From Anagrus nilaparvatae (lineage: Eukaryota > Arthropoda > Insecta > Hymenoptera > Mymaridae), in contig JAKSXM010000272.1 of the NCBI GenBank assembly GCA_022575985.1, forward strand, positions 2,232,001 to 2,296,000: a stretch of DNA of 64,000 bases, written 5' to 3'. The notes below the pieces were generated by a model that did no database searches, was not told where the DNA came from, and worked only from the letters and a program-made list of their open reading frames with translations. The position numbers and the translations under genes are program-made. This document shows, piece by piece, positions 1 through 9,899 of the stretch (position 1 is the stretch's first letter; each line of letters opens with the position of its first letter).

Positions 1-236
1 CGTGTAAGCCGTTTTCAAAGAGTTCGTTTTGAGAAAAACGCGTTTAAAGTTTCGGATCTTGTATTCTTGCATAGGAATAATTTCACTTTTAGACGCTGTC
101 ATTTCTTTATTATTTACGGGATTCATTTGCAATTTTTTTTCCATATTCTTAAATACTTTTTGAAAACGAGTCAATATAAAAAAAAAATCGATTTTTTATT
201 TGAAAACTCAGACAAAGTACCCTTATAGATGAACAA
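1..236 (+). mobile_element. Right half of a TTAA-type non-autonomous element
   Basis: This stretch closely matches the right half of the element at 4427-5155, including the 'tcagacgctgtcatttctt'-like block, the A-run and the terminal 'AAAACTCAG..GTACCC'. The end of the terminal repeat is at about 231 and is followed by TTAT instead of TTAA, so the target site is mutated. The left half lies outside the window. No coding capacity is visible. Confidence 0.7.
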
Positions 237-521
237 AAGTAAAAATTATTCAAATTAATAAACTACCACCAGGAAGTTTTATGAATTACTCAAAGTTAGG
301 GTATTTAATATATAAACGCTGATAAACGTTACAAGAAAAAAGATAATAAAAAACATATTTTGAATCATATTGAAGTCTGTTAAAATTTTTTATTTCATTA
401 TTTATATGTTAAAAATAAAAATATTTTCTCTCCTTTTTTATTATCTATTTTTTTTGGCAGGAGCCATTTTTTATCTGTAAAACAACATTGTCTTAAACAT
501 TTAATTATGAGTACATGTAAA

Positions 522-1583
522 ATATGGGCGATTATTTCTCAACTCGGCCACCCCCTTCTGTCCAAAAATGGTGGCAACTTAAATAGATTTTGGTTTTCTC
601 AAATTGACTGGAAAAGGGTCTAGTTTTTTATTCTCATTGGCCTTTTCAACTCTGTAAATCTACTGTGCCCATTTTAGGCACTGAGCGGCGGCAGGTCAAC
701 ATTTTAAAAACAGAAAAATTGAAATAAAAGTAGATTAACGGTAAGTTTTTTGAAATTTTTTTCTCTTAAAAGTTGTTTATTAAAATTTGTTATTTATTAA
801 AACAAAGAAAATGAGACCACTTGCGTGGTAATTGGTTGATTTCTTAAAAAGTTTTGTAGGTGCTATGTAGTTTTTAAAAATGGGTAAAAAACGGCTACTT
901 TGACTGATGATATCTCTGAACCTACATATCCAAAATAAAAAAGTTTTAGTGCAAAATGGTAGTCTTTTGATACATAATAATTGTGCCAAATATCAGAAGA
1001 TTTGATCGAGTAGTTTCGGATTTAGAAATTTTAAGGGTAATTCTGAAACAAATTTTGACCTATTTTTTAAAGAGAATTAGTACCCGAAAATTGTTAAATC
1101 CGAAACTACTCAATCAAATCCCCTGATATTTGGCACACTCATTATGTATCAAAAGACTACCATTTTTCACTAAAACTTTTTGATTTTGGGTATGTAGGTT
1201 CAGAGATATCATTAGTCAAAGTAGCCGTTTTTTACCCATTTTTAAAAACTACATAGTACCCACAAAACTTTTTAAGAAATCAACCAATTACCACGCCAGT
1301 GGTCTCATTTTCTTTGTTTTAATAAATAACAACTTTTAAGAGAAAAAAATTTCAAAAAACTTACCGTTAATCTACTTTTATTTCAATTTTTCTGTTTTTA
1401 AAATGTTGACCTGCCGCCGCTCAGTGCCTAAAATGGGCACAGTAGATTTACAGAGTTGAAAAGGCCAATGAGAATAAAAAACTAGACCCTTTTCCAGTCA
1501 ATTTGAGAAAACCAAAATCTTTTTAAGTTGCCACCATTTTTGGACAGAGGGGGGTGGCCGGGTTGAGAAATAATCGCCCATAT
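522..1583. mobile_element. 1.06 kb fold-back element (near-perfect long inverted repeat)
   Basis: Two arms of about 500 bp (522-1030 and 1075-1583) are reverse complements with only scattered mismatches. The symmetry axis is near 1052. The ends read ATATGGGCGATTATTTCTC and its complement, followed inward by a GC-richer 'CGGCCACCCCC' block. The arms contain no protein-coding domain; short open frames are mirror images of one another. This fits a fold-back or hairpin MITE produced by a cut-and-paste transposon. The superfamily cannot be named, because the palindromic ATAT flank makes the target duplication ambiguous (TA or ATAT). Confidence 0.85.
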
Positions 1584-2239
1584 ATATTAAGGATACGATA
1601 ATTAATATAAATACAGCAAAGCAAAAAATAAAAAGCTTTAATAATTAAAAATATATAAAAGAAATTAAAATTTTTTGTGATACATAACCTCTGATTTATA
1701 ATTACTAATTACTTGCTCTGCCGAAGCCCAAATAAGAATCATAAATATTTAATATTCTTTTTATATCAAATTAAATCTTTTATGATTGTTTTTATTTTAA
1801 AATTACATATTTTATGTAAATAAAACAATTAAAAACTTTAAAATACATTTTTAACGACGAAAAATCGCTAAACAGCAACGTGAATTCGCTTAACCTAGCT
1901 GTCAAGAACCTAGAAAACGCGACAATAAGCTTATAAATTTTAAGTTAGAACTTTTTTTTTTATTTTCTTATGAACCATTTCGTTTTAACTTTTTTTTTAA
2001 TTAGTTGTTAAAACTCTAAATTTTAAGATGCAAATTCAAAGACAATAAATTTTGCTATAGTAAAATTATAATTAATATAAGTATAAAATATAGATCGCTA
2101 ATTAGGGGCTGATCGCTAAATGGGTTGATTACGTTATAACCCTAGGAATGCATTTCGCTTTCAAGAGAAAATACAAACATAATTTCTCAATATTTTACTA
2201 AAAATCAGAATTTTACTAAATAACAAAGAATTTTATTTT
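1584..2239. other. AT-rich spacer, nothing recognised
   Basis: No supported open frame, RNA or repeat structure is visible. The stretch is mostly A/T runs, with short GC-richer islands near 1710-1730 and 1855-1920 that match nothing I recognise. Confidence 0.5.
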
Positions 2240-2660
2240 CTTTTCATGGAAATTAATTTTACCCTAGTTTTCCACCCCGAGATGAAATATTATGATTTTT
2301 ATATGGTCATATTTTAAATCAGAAAAGTCAAAAACCCCTTGATACAGATTTCTAAGCAAAAATAAAGCCTTTTCTGAAAATTAATTTTTCACCCACTTTC
2401 ACCATATTTTTCACCCGTAGATGAAGTTTTATAATATTTTTTATGGTTATATTTGAAATCAACAACCTCGAAAACCCCTAATATTGGTTTTACAGTAAGA
2501 TTCAAGACTTTTATAAAAAAAATAATAAAGAAATTTTATAAAAATTGGTTTTTGACCCCTTTTCACCCCAATTTTCTACCGCTAGATGAAACTTTATGAT
2601 TTCTTGGAGTTCACATTTGGAATAAACAGTCTCGTAAACCCCTATATATGAATTGTCTCA
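2240..2660. repeat. Three diverged tandem units of about 140-165 bp
   Basis: Three successive units share the order 'accc(c)..agatgaa', 'tat/atgatttttt', 'cata/atttgaaatca' and 'aaaacccct'. They start near 2267, 2407 and 2571. Divergence between units is substantial, so this is an old satellite-like array. No coding signal is seen. Confidence 0.7.
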
Positions 2661-2851
2661 TTTGAAACCATCTGTGAAAGAGTTATCGTATTAAGAAACT
2701 TGGCATTCTTTCACGTGAATAGACTGAAATATTTCATTACTTAAACTTTTTAAATAATTCGTTTTTATTATTTATTCTCTTAAATCAATAAATTTATTAA
2801 TTTGTTTTTGTGATCTTTCAAAATTATATTATGATACATTTATTAATTTAC

Positions 2852-3190
2852 AGACAATCATACGATGTTACCATTGATATCAGTTTATGTGGAGAAACTA
2901 CCGAAAAACGAGTTAATACATTAGATTTAAAAAATCCGTATTTTAGATATACTGGGGCAGCAGTTCAACCTCCACCTGGTTTAAATAATACGTCTCCTAG
3001 TGAAATGTATTGGAATACACTAGATCTTCAAGGCGTGCGTCAAGCTGTAAATGTCGTTAATGGAATATCACTTAATGGTTTCGCCGATGTTTCAATTGAC
3101 AACGGAACTTTAATAAATAATGGTTTGCTAACAATAGGTAATATTACTAATTATATAGTCAATAATAAACACGTATTTATTAACAAATAA
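2852..3190 (+). CDS. Exon-like open segment, unknown protein (last exon candidate)
   Basis: An open frame of about 113 codons with balanced amino-acid composition stands out from the AT-rich surroundings. It is preceded by a good 3' splice site (ATTTACAG, ending at 2851), and the frame stays open to TAA at 3188-3190. The encoded segment includes GAAVQPPPGLNN and VNGISLNGFADVSIDNGT, rich in Asn/Gly/Ile/Val and suggestive of a beta-rich fold. A first in-frame ATG lies upstream at 2810, but the acceptor makes an internal or last exon more likely than a complete small gene. I do not recognise the family. No matching upstream exon could be located. A cellular gene, a pseudogene, or a captured or viral sequence are all possible. 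Confidence 0.4.
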   Translation, partial: RQSYDVTIDISLCGETTEKRVNTLDLKNPYFRYTGAAVQPPPGLNNTSPSEMYWNTLDLQGVRQAVNVVNGISLNGFADVSIDNGTLINNGLLTIGNITNYIVNNKHVFINK

Positions 3191-3974
3191 TGTGTAATTT
3201 AAAATTTTAATATGAAATCATATTAATCTACAAAAAGTATAATATCTGTTACCTACTTTTTTGTTAGGAGGAAACGAGGTGATGCAGTGACTCGGGAAGT
3301 AGTGTAGAAAGGTAATAGGTCCAGTTTTAAGGTTTTTTCCAAACTTTCCCATTGCATTTTCTGAACATTTTTTCATATATTTTTTTGTAAAATTTTTTGA
3401 AATAAATTTTTTTTTAATTTTTTAATAATGTTTAAAATATTTTTAAGAAAAAGAAACGTAAAATTGTTACATTTATTAATTAATTTATTTATTCAATTGT
3501 TTTTAATTAATTTACCAAAAAATTTATTCCAAACATTTACACTTTCATTTATTTTTATTTGTAAACATGAAGGTCTCTTTCAAGATATTTATTTTAATTT
3601 TCTCCACAGGTACCGTTCTCATAATAAATTTGATTTTTATTATACTATTGTAATCTTTATTTTATTCCAGTGTTTATTATTCATGTATGCCCACATGCGA
3701 ATTTAATAAATCAAATATATGTTGATCCAAAACCTTTTTTTTTATAAATCATTTGACTTTTTTTCTCTATAGAAGCCTTAACGTTAGCAAATTTTTGTGA
3801 ATTTAAAGAAATATGTAAATTTCTCTATTTCTCAATATGTTTTTCAAATATTTGTGTTTGTATGGATTATTATTAGAATACCTTTGGAATATGTAATCCA
3901 ATAAATTCAAGTACTTATTCTTTAAACACAGAGTTTAAAAAATGTTTTTTTTTTTATTTATATTATTTTTTTTA
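3191..3974. other. AT-rich spacer with one GC-richer island
   Basis: The region is mostly T-rich. A short GC-richer island at about 3262-3330 ('ggaggaaacgaggtgatgca') has no recognisable coding or RNA identity. The open frame at 3428-3706 is Phe/Leu/Ile-rich and is explained by composition. Confidence 0.4.
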
Positions 3975-4086
3975 GCAAATACTAAAAATGTTATTATACA
4001 AGGAATTTCAATAAAAGATTTTAACCTGCAAAATAATAATCAAGAAAAGGTTTTAAATTTATTATACATTATTATTTTTATCTGCT
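3975..4086 (+). other. Possible exon remnant
   Basis: A long T-rich tract ending in TTTTTTTAG at 3975-3976 is followed by an open stretch encoding NVIIQGISIKDFNLQNNNQE. The composition resembles the exon-like segment at 2852-3190 (same strand, similar Asn/Ile/Gly content), so the two could belong to one gene. There is no clear donor site, and the frame ends in a Phe/Ile-rich run. Weak evidence. Confidence 0.2.
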
Positions 4087-4422
4087 TTACCGTTTTCTGA
4101 CATATACCAACGAAGGGTATCCCAAGAGACTTCTAGAAGAAGCCTGTGCTGGAGCAGTTGCGCAGCAGCCGACTTTTAAGATTTTAAACTTGTGTTCACC
4201 CATATACCGTCAACTAATAATTATACTTATTCATTAATTTTTCATTAACAATATCCGTGACAGAGGTAAACTGCAGAAAACCTATGCCAAGAACAGCCGG
4301 ATCCATGTTTACAAAGTAGTGTTCGATTTTTCTTATAAACACTATTTCGAAAACACGATCCTGACCAGACAGAGTATAACGTCAGTATAAACTCTACACG
4401 AACGTCCGAAACTCAACTTTGC
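4087..4422. other. GC-richer unassigned stretch
   Basis: This 336 bp is less AT-rich than its neighbours, with stretches such as 'gctggagcagttgcgcagca' and 'agaacagccggatccatgtt'. It ends at the TTAA target of the next element. Only short frames are open (for example one containing KLQKTYAKNSRIHVYKVVFD around 4265-4340). It may be an old transposon or gene fragment. No family is recognised. Confidence 0.3.
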
Positions 4423-4426
4423 TTAA

Positions 4427-5155
4427 GGGTACATTCGCTGAGTTTTAAGTAAAAATAACGTTATTTTTCAGATTAAATTCTCAAAAAGTTTATTGAATAA
4501 TACAAAGATTTTTTTACAGCTGTTTTATGCACTTATAATGAACACAGAAAAAAAAATTTTAATTTTATTTTCTCTTTTCTTACATGTGATGAGATGGCGC
4601 TGAAGTTGGTGCCTAAAAAAAAGGTCCAAATCGGCCCACATCATAACTCGGTTTGGGATCGTTTGAAATAAAAAAAAAAAAAAAAACACAATAAAGCACA
4701 TAAGTTTTTGCAGGTAATGAACTACAACCAATGAAAAGTATTAAAAATTAAAAAAGTTATGAAGGTAAATAGAAAAAAGTCGAAATTTGACCGTATTTTT
4801 TGCCTAAAAATGGAACCTAGAGACCAAAAATATCTTCCGATCAGGTTCATTGTAGTTCATAACTTGTACAATTGCATAACAAATAGATTTAAAAAAAAAA
4901 AAATTGAAATCGGACTAATAGTTTTTTTGTTATCATGTGGGCCGTTTTCAAAAAGTTCGTTTTGAGAAAAATACGTTTAAAGTTTCAGATCTTGTATTCT
5001 TACATACTAGCACTGTGACTTTCAGACGCTGTCATTTCTTTATTATTTGCGGGATTTATTTAAAATTTTTTTTCCATATTCTTGAATGCTTTTTCAACAC
5101 AAATCAATTAAAAAAAAAAATCGATTTTCAATTTCAAAACTCAGAGAATGTACCC
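4427..5155. mobile_element. 729 bp non-autonomous element with TTAA target duplications (piggyBac-like MITE)
   Basis: The terminal inverted repeats are GGGTACATTCGCTGAGTTTT at the left and its imperfect complement AAAACTCAGAGAATGTACCC at the right. Both ends are flanked by TTAA (4423-4426 and 5156-5159), the target duplication of piggyBac-type transposons. The interior has homopolymer A runs and no transposase. A second copy of its right half begins the window. The assignment to the piggyBac superfamily rests on TTAA and the short GGGTAC ends. The transposase donor is not in the window. Confidence 0.75.
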
Positions 5156-5361
5156 TTAACTTTTATAAGCAAACATATAGAGTTTATACTACCGCATTAC
5201 GAAGCTGACTTATTTTTTATTTATATATTTAAAACCATATTTTATTTACGTTAAAAATTAAATTTAAAAAAAAATTTTGCATTCAATCAATTTGTTTGTA
5301 AAAATATTATTTGGTATGAGAACATTGCCAATTCATTGATTCGTGTATTATAAAAAATTGA

Positions 5362-5564
5362 ATTGCCAGGAAAAAATTATTATTTTACGATGAAAATCAA
5401 GCGAGTAATGCATTTTTAAAGTTCAGAAACAGGCTTTTTTCAATAAAATCTCAATATTTTTTAAGACGAATTTGAGTAAAATCTTAAATTGACGATAACT
5501 TGGCTAAATTTCATCGTAAAAAGATAAGTTTGTTTTTCTTCTAGAGTGGTTTTTCCCTGGCAAT
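5362..5564. mobile_element. About 200 bp short inverted-repeat element
   Basis: ATTGCCAGGAAAAA at 5362 is mirrored by TTTTTCCCTGGCAAT ending at 5564. Further inside, TTTTACGATGAAAAT pairs with ATTTCATCGTAAAAA. The spacing and lack of coding content fit a small MITE, but the arms are imperfect and the flanks show no clear duplication. Confidence 0.45.
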
Positions 5565-5940
5565 CAGATTTTCTTATCTATTTTTTAAAATTTTATTTAC
5601 CTAAAAAGTTATTTTAAAAATTTACGGTAGCTCAGATACGAAAAACACGGTTTTTGACATAAAAGTGAAAAAATCTTTTTTGGTACCTATCGCCGATTTC
5701 TCGTTCACGATTTTTTTCGGTTTTCTGAAGGTTCTAACTATCTGAAAACATGGGTCATATCGATGTGCCCTCAAAAAAAAAATTACGATTCCAGGCTCAA
5801 ATTAAGTAGCACTTTTAAAATAATTGCTCATATACACTGCTGAGAATATTCGCATTCAGCTCCTTAAATGAATATTTTTTTTATTCTCAAAGTAAATCAA
5901 AAAATTTTTTTGTTTACCTAATTTCATTGTTTTTGAAGGT
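5565..5940. other. AT-rich dispersed repeat-like DNA
   Basis: No gene is supported. GC-richer phrases such as 'tacctatcgccgatttctcg' and 'gggtcatatcgatgtgccct' sit among A/T homopolymers, as in dispersed heterochromatic repeats, but no second copy was found in this window. Confidence 0.3.
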
Positions 5941-6612
5941 TGAATCAGGTGGATAGAAATAGCAATTTTTGAGTAAAAATTTCTGGAGATCGAAACTTCT
6001 GGAATGTTTAATATTTTTAGCTATTGATCATGTTATGATTCCCTTAAAATTTAAAAAAAAATTTTGAAAATTTATTGACTACAGACGGAGATATTAGCAC
6101 TTGGAATTTTATTAAGTTTTGAGGTACTTAATTAATCAAGACTTTTTTATAAATAATCTAATTTTAAAAATCTTTGAATATAATATTTAGTACATTATTT
6201 AGCATCGATTAACTTAAAAACATCTCAATTTTTAACAATAATGTGAAATATATTTCAAGTTTTTTGATTTTTGACCTAACCTAAATTTTTCAAAAAATCA
6301 ATTTAATCGCGGCGAAACATAGAAAATCAAAATTTTTTTTAGTGATTCGATACTAAATAATGTCCTAAATATTATATTCAAAGATTTTTGAAATCATATT
6401 ATTTATCAAAAAGTCTTGATTAATTAGTACCTCAAAAATTAATGAAATTTCAAGCGCTAATATCTCCGTCAGTAGTCAATAAATTTTCAAAATAATTTTT
6501 TTAATTTTAAGAGAAACATAACATGATCAATAGCTAAAAATATTAAACAATCCAGAAGTTTCGATCTCCAGAAATTTTTACTCAAAAATTCCTATTTCTA
6601 TCCACCTTGAAT
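5941..6612. repeat. Long inverted repeat, arms about 265 bp, loop about 140 bp
   Basis: The left arm (about 5941-6206) and right arm (about 6346-6612) are reverse complements at high identity. For example, AGGTGGATAGAAAT near 5949 pairs with ATTTCTATCCACCT near 6605, and GACGGAGATATTAGC near 6084 pairs with GCTAATATCTCCGTC. The loop is AT-rich and non-coding. Likely a fold-back MITE; the flanks are too AT-rich to call a target duplication. Confidence 0.8.
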
Positions 6613-6844
6613 AAAACTTTTAGAGAGAGAATGAAGATTATAAGAAAGAATATATAGAAACCGGTATATAAGCATGAAAAAAGATAAAAATAAGACTGAC
6701 TGTTAAAAAAAACAAATACAAATTAAAAATTAAATCGATTGTAAAATATTAATTAATCTTTAATTTGTTTATCTAAAATTTGTTCTTAAAAAATATGTAT
6801 AATCTAGATTATGAAAAGAACTATTTAATTTTTTATATTTTTAT

Positions 6845-7612
6845 TCATACTCGTTTGCAAGCCATTTTGAACAGTCGGTCTCCTGTGTAAGACTGATATC
6901 CTTTTAATGGGCAATCGTATGAAGATTGTAAATAATATCCAATCGCAAAACACTTGTGATGTTGATACGCGTTAAAATTCAGTAGTATTTTCAACTGGAC
7001 GCAGTTTTGTTTCCAAGTCCAAATACAATACAAAATAATTTTTTATTTTTTTTTAAATAATTTTTAAATTATATTATATTATTTGATGTATCTGATAGCT
7101 AATTTGCACATTTATTTAACTGTTTGCATACGACTTTTAAATTTTTTAATTTTTCTTCGGTGTAAAAATAATTTAAGCATGAATTACAAATAAGCTTTTT
7201 ACCAAGTTTTCTATTAATTTGACCTGATACAAGTCTAGATAAATCTGTAATCAGACAAAAATTATTGTCTCCGAGACTGTTTATTTAGAGTAGATTTATG
7301 TGTTTTTCTATTTCATTTTTCGTAGCGTAACTTGATAGAATTAAATTTTTTTTTTCGATAATAAAAACATTTATCGAAATAGGATTCAATTTTTCAAATT
7401 TTTCAATATCTTTAAAGGTAAATAATTCTCTACCAGATTCATCACCGATTCCAGAGAAATTTAATTTAAATTCATGTAAATTATATAATTTCGGGTCCAT
7501 AGGAACATTTTTCACAAATTTTAAAAAGGCAGCCAAGCAGTAAAAAACACAGAAATTCTGATCGGATTTAATGTTAAGCACAGATTTAGCTTTACGTCTA
7601 ATCCGGCACAGT
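6845..7612 (-). pseudogene. Polinton/Maverick-type DNA polymerase B fragment
   Basis: Read on the minus strand, three frame-broken blocks appear in family order. First (7612-7285) is the region found before the polymerase in Maverick-type proteins, with the pattern KSDQNFCVFYCLAAFL, then LNFSGIG, then DIEKFEKLNPISINVF, then HINLL. Next (about 7255-7095) is the segment LITDLSRLVSGQINRKLGKK followed by a Cys-x2-Cys finger (CNSCLNYF) and EEKL. Last (about 7040-6845) is LYLDLETKL, matching the DxE exonuclease motif I of family B polymerases, then, after a frameshift, YQHHKCFAIGYYLQSSYD. The palm domain and the rest of the polymerase are missing. At least two frameshifts and a stop (near 7283) show it is dead. 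Polintons are protein-primed, self-synthesising DNA transposons of eukaryotic nuclei. No integrase, capsid genes or terminal repeats were found nearby. Family recognition is from memory of conserved patterns, not a search. Confidence 0.75.
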
Positions 7613-9899
7613 AGTTAAATGTAATTTCCAACTTTCATTTATTTTTTAAAACTTTAAAAATTTTTATACAGGTATATATAGTATAAATAAAAAGGGGATT
7701 TTTGAATATATCTTTCGAGTTAACTTAAATGTATATATCAATATTTATAAGAATTTAAGATAAAGAAAATCAAGAAAGAAGCATATAAAAAATGAGTAAA
7801 ACTTTAGTTTAAAAAAATATATTAAAACCAATATAGAACATATTTTTATAGATTTTTTAAAAGTACAATATTTGTATAAAATATGTAAAGTAAAAAATTA
7901 ATCAAAAACAGAAAAAAAAAAATTCCAATCGCAGGAAGCTGCAATTTGAATTTGCTCATCAATTGTTGAATCTGTCCAACATGGGCTAGTTCAAATTTTC
8001 CTCTGAAGCTGCAGATCATTATCAAAATTTTCAATAGCGTTATCCAGAAGAACACCATACTTTCTCTTAGAAGGTTTTGATCTTATATAAATTTCTAAAT
8101 GATTCCAAAAAAATCTCTTATCAAATTTAATCACCAAACTTGATCAGCAAGCTTGTTCATCAAACTTGATCAGCTTAATAGTTTAACTGCATAGATATCT
8201 TAGTAGCGAATGACTTTTGCATGTTAGGTTTTGGATTTTCAATGGACCTTGTGATGGTATAGAACGATAACAAAATAGCTTCTACTCGCCCCTTTTTTAT
8301 TTTGATAGCTTATTTTTTAGAAATGTAAATTGCTATTAATTGAGGGTTACATTTGTTGATGTCTGATAAGGCAGTAGCAAAACTAAAGTCTCAATCATCA
8401 TTAACTTCACGAAACTTTTGCTTCTCATAAGGGATCCTTGCTGTTTCTCCAGTTGCATTATTGTTTTAACGTGAAATTTGATAGAAATGGCATGTAAAAT
8501 TATATTTATTTAATGTTTCTATTTGAAAAAATTACATTTTTTTAGCTGAGAAACTGTTATCATAATTATTGGAACAACAAGGTTACGATCTTTCAAAAAT
8601 TGCAGCATAAACAAATATTTCGAAAAAAAAGCTTCATCGATATTCTGTCCTTGTTTCGCTTTCACTTTAAATCTCTGATCGTTTTTCTGTTTTTGTCGCT
8701 CTTGCAAAGAACTGTACTTTTTCAATAATAATATGAAATACACATTGAAAAATTTACATCGGGTGTTTAAACAAATTATATTATTCATGCAAACTATTAA
8801 TAGCAAAAATTAAAAAGCTAAAAATATTTCCTTTTTTATTTTAACCTGTTTATAAAAATTATATAACGATGCTGTTTGTAATTTTTACTTTCAAATAATT
8901 TAGATATAAAGTTACAATAAAAAAATACACTGCACAAATTAATTTGAGCAAAGATTAACAACAAAAAATTTTATGATATAACCAACTTTAAAGTTTTTAT
9001 TTTCGTCTGCTTTTATTTTGACTAGTTGCGTAGAATCAGCTATTTTGCGCGCTGAAAATAGCAGAAATTATAGAAAATATATAAACAATAACTTAACAGC
9101 GCTTCATAAAGAAATTGAATTTTTTTTTTAAATGTTCAAAAAAAATTTAGATTTTTCAACAATCAATCAATTTTTTTCTTTCAGCAACCACTTTTTTCAA
9201 GTAACGTATTATTATCTTTTTGTTTAAATTATTTCCAAACAATTTTATCACATTTTCTATTTTTTTTTTACCTTCAACTCTACTTTTCTTTATTCCAAAA
9301 TTATTTTTTATCCCTAACTTTTAACCCTTTTTGTTAATTTGTCACCAATTTATCCATCTCAATGGGTTTTACCAACTTTCTTTGACTTTTAACCAATTTA
9401 TACCAAAAAATAAAAAAGTTTTCCTTCCCAATGAATAACCCTATATGTGCTTAAATGAGTGAGGTCAATGGCAGTAGAAAATTATGCGAAGAAACTAATA
9501 AATAGACAAACAAATTTATGTATGATTATGTTGTGTGCATGTGTGAATCAATTTGTAGTTAATCAGTCTATTAGTTTGTGTTATCTTTCACGCAGCGCCG
9601 TTTCGAAATTTCATTTCTTCAAATCTGACAGGAATCAGGGTCTTTAAAATAATTTCTTTTTCTTTTTTTTTTGTGTAAAACTAAATATTTTTGTAAATAA
9701 TTGAAAAAAAATTAATTAATTTCTTTTACTAATTTTTCGCATTTATATTCGTTTAATAAATAACATTCATTTGAAAAAACTTTGAAAAAATATTGCGTTT
9801 TTAAACTTTTAAAAATTCATTTTTTCCTAGGAATAATTTTAACTCCTCCGGAAATCTGCTGAAAAATTTTGTTTTTATACATTGCACATCATACAAAAA
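7613..9899. other. AT-rich region with scattered coding-like scraps
   Basis: No intact gene is supported. On the minus strand, short segments look more coding than their surroundings: about 8090-7925 (KYGVLLDNAIENFDNDLQLQ, then stop), about 8460-8370 (TGETARIPYEKQKFREV) and 8806-8519 (QRFKVKAKQGQNIDEAFF). They may be remnants of one decayed minus-strand gene or transposon, and could even continue the Polinton remnant upstream. I cannot name a family. The interval 8820-9899 is A/T-rich without recognised content. Confidence 0.35.

Noticed and set aside
3428..3706. 92-codon open frame on the plus strand
   Set aside because: Phe/Leu/Ile/Asn-rich translation of T-rich DNA, with no domain, start context or splice evidence.
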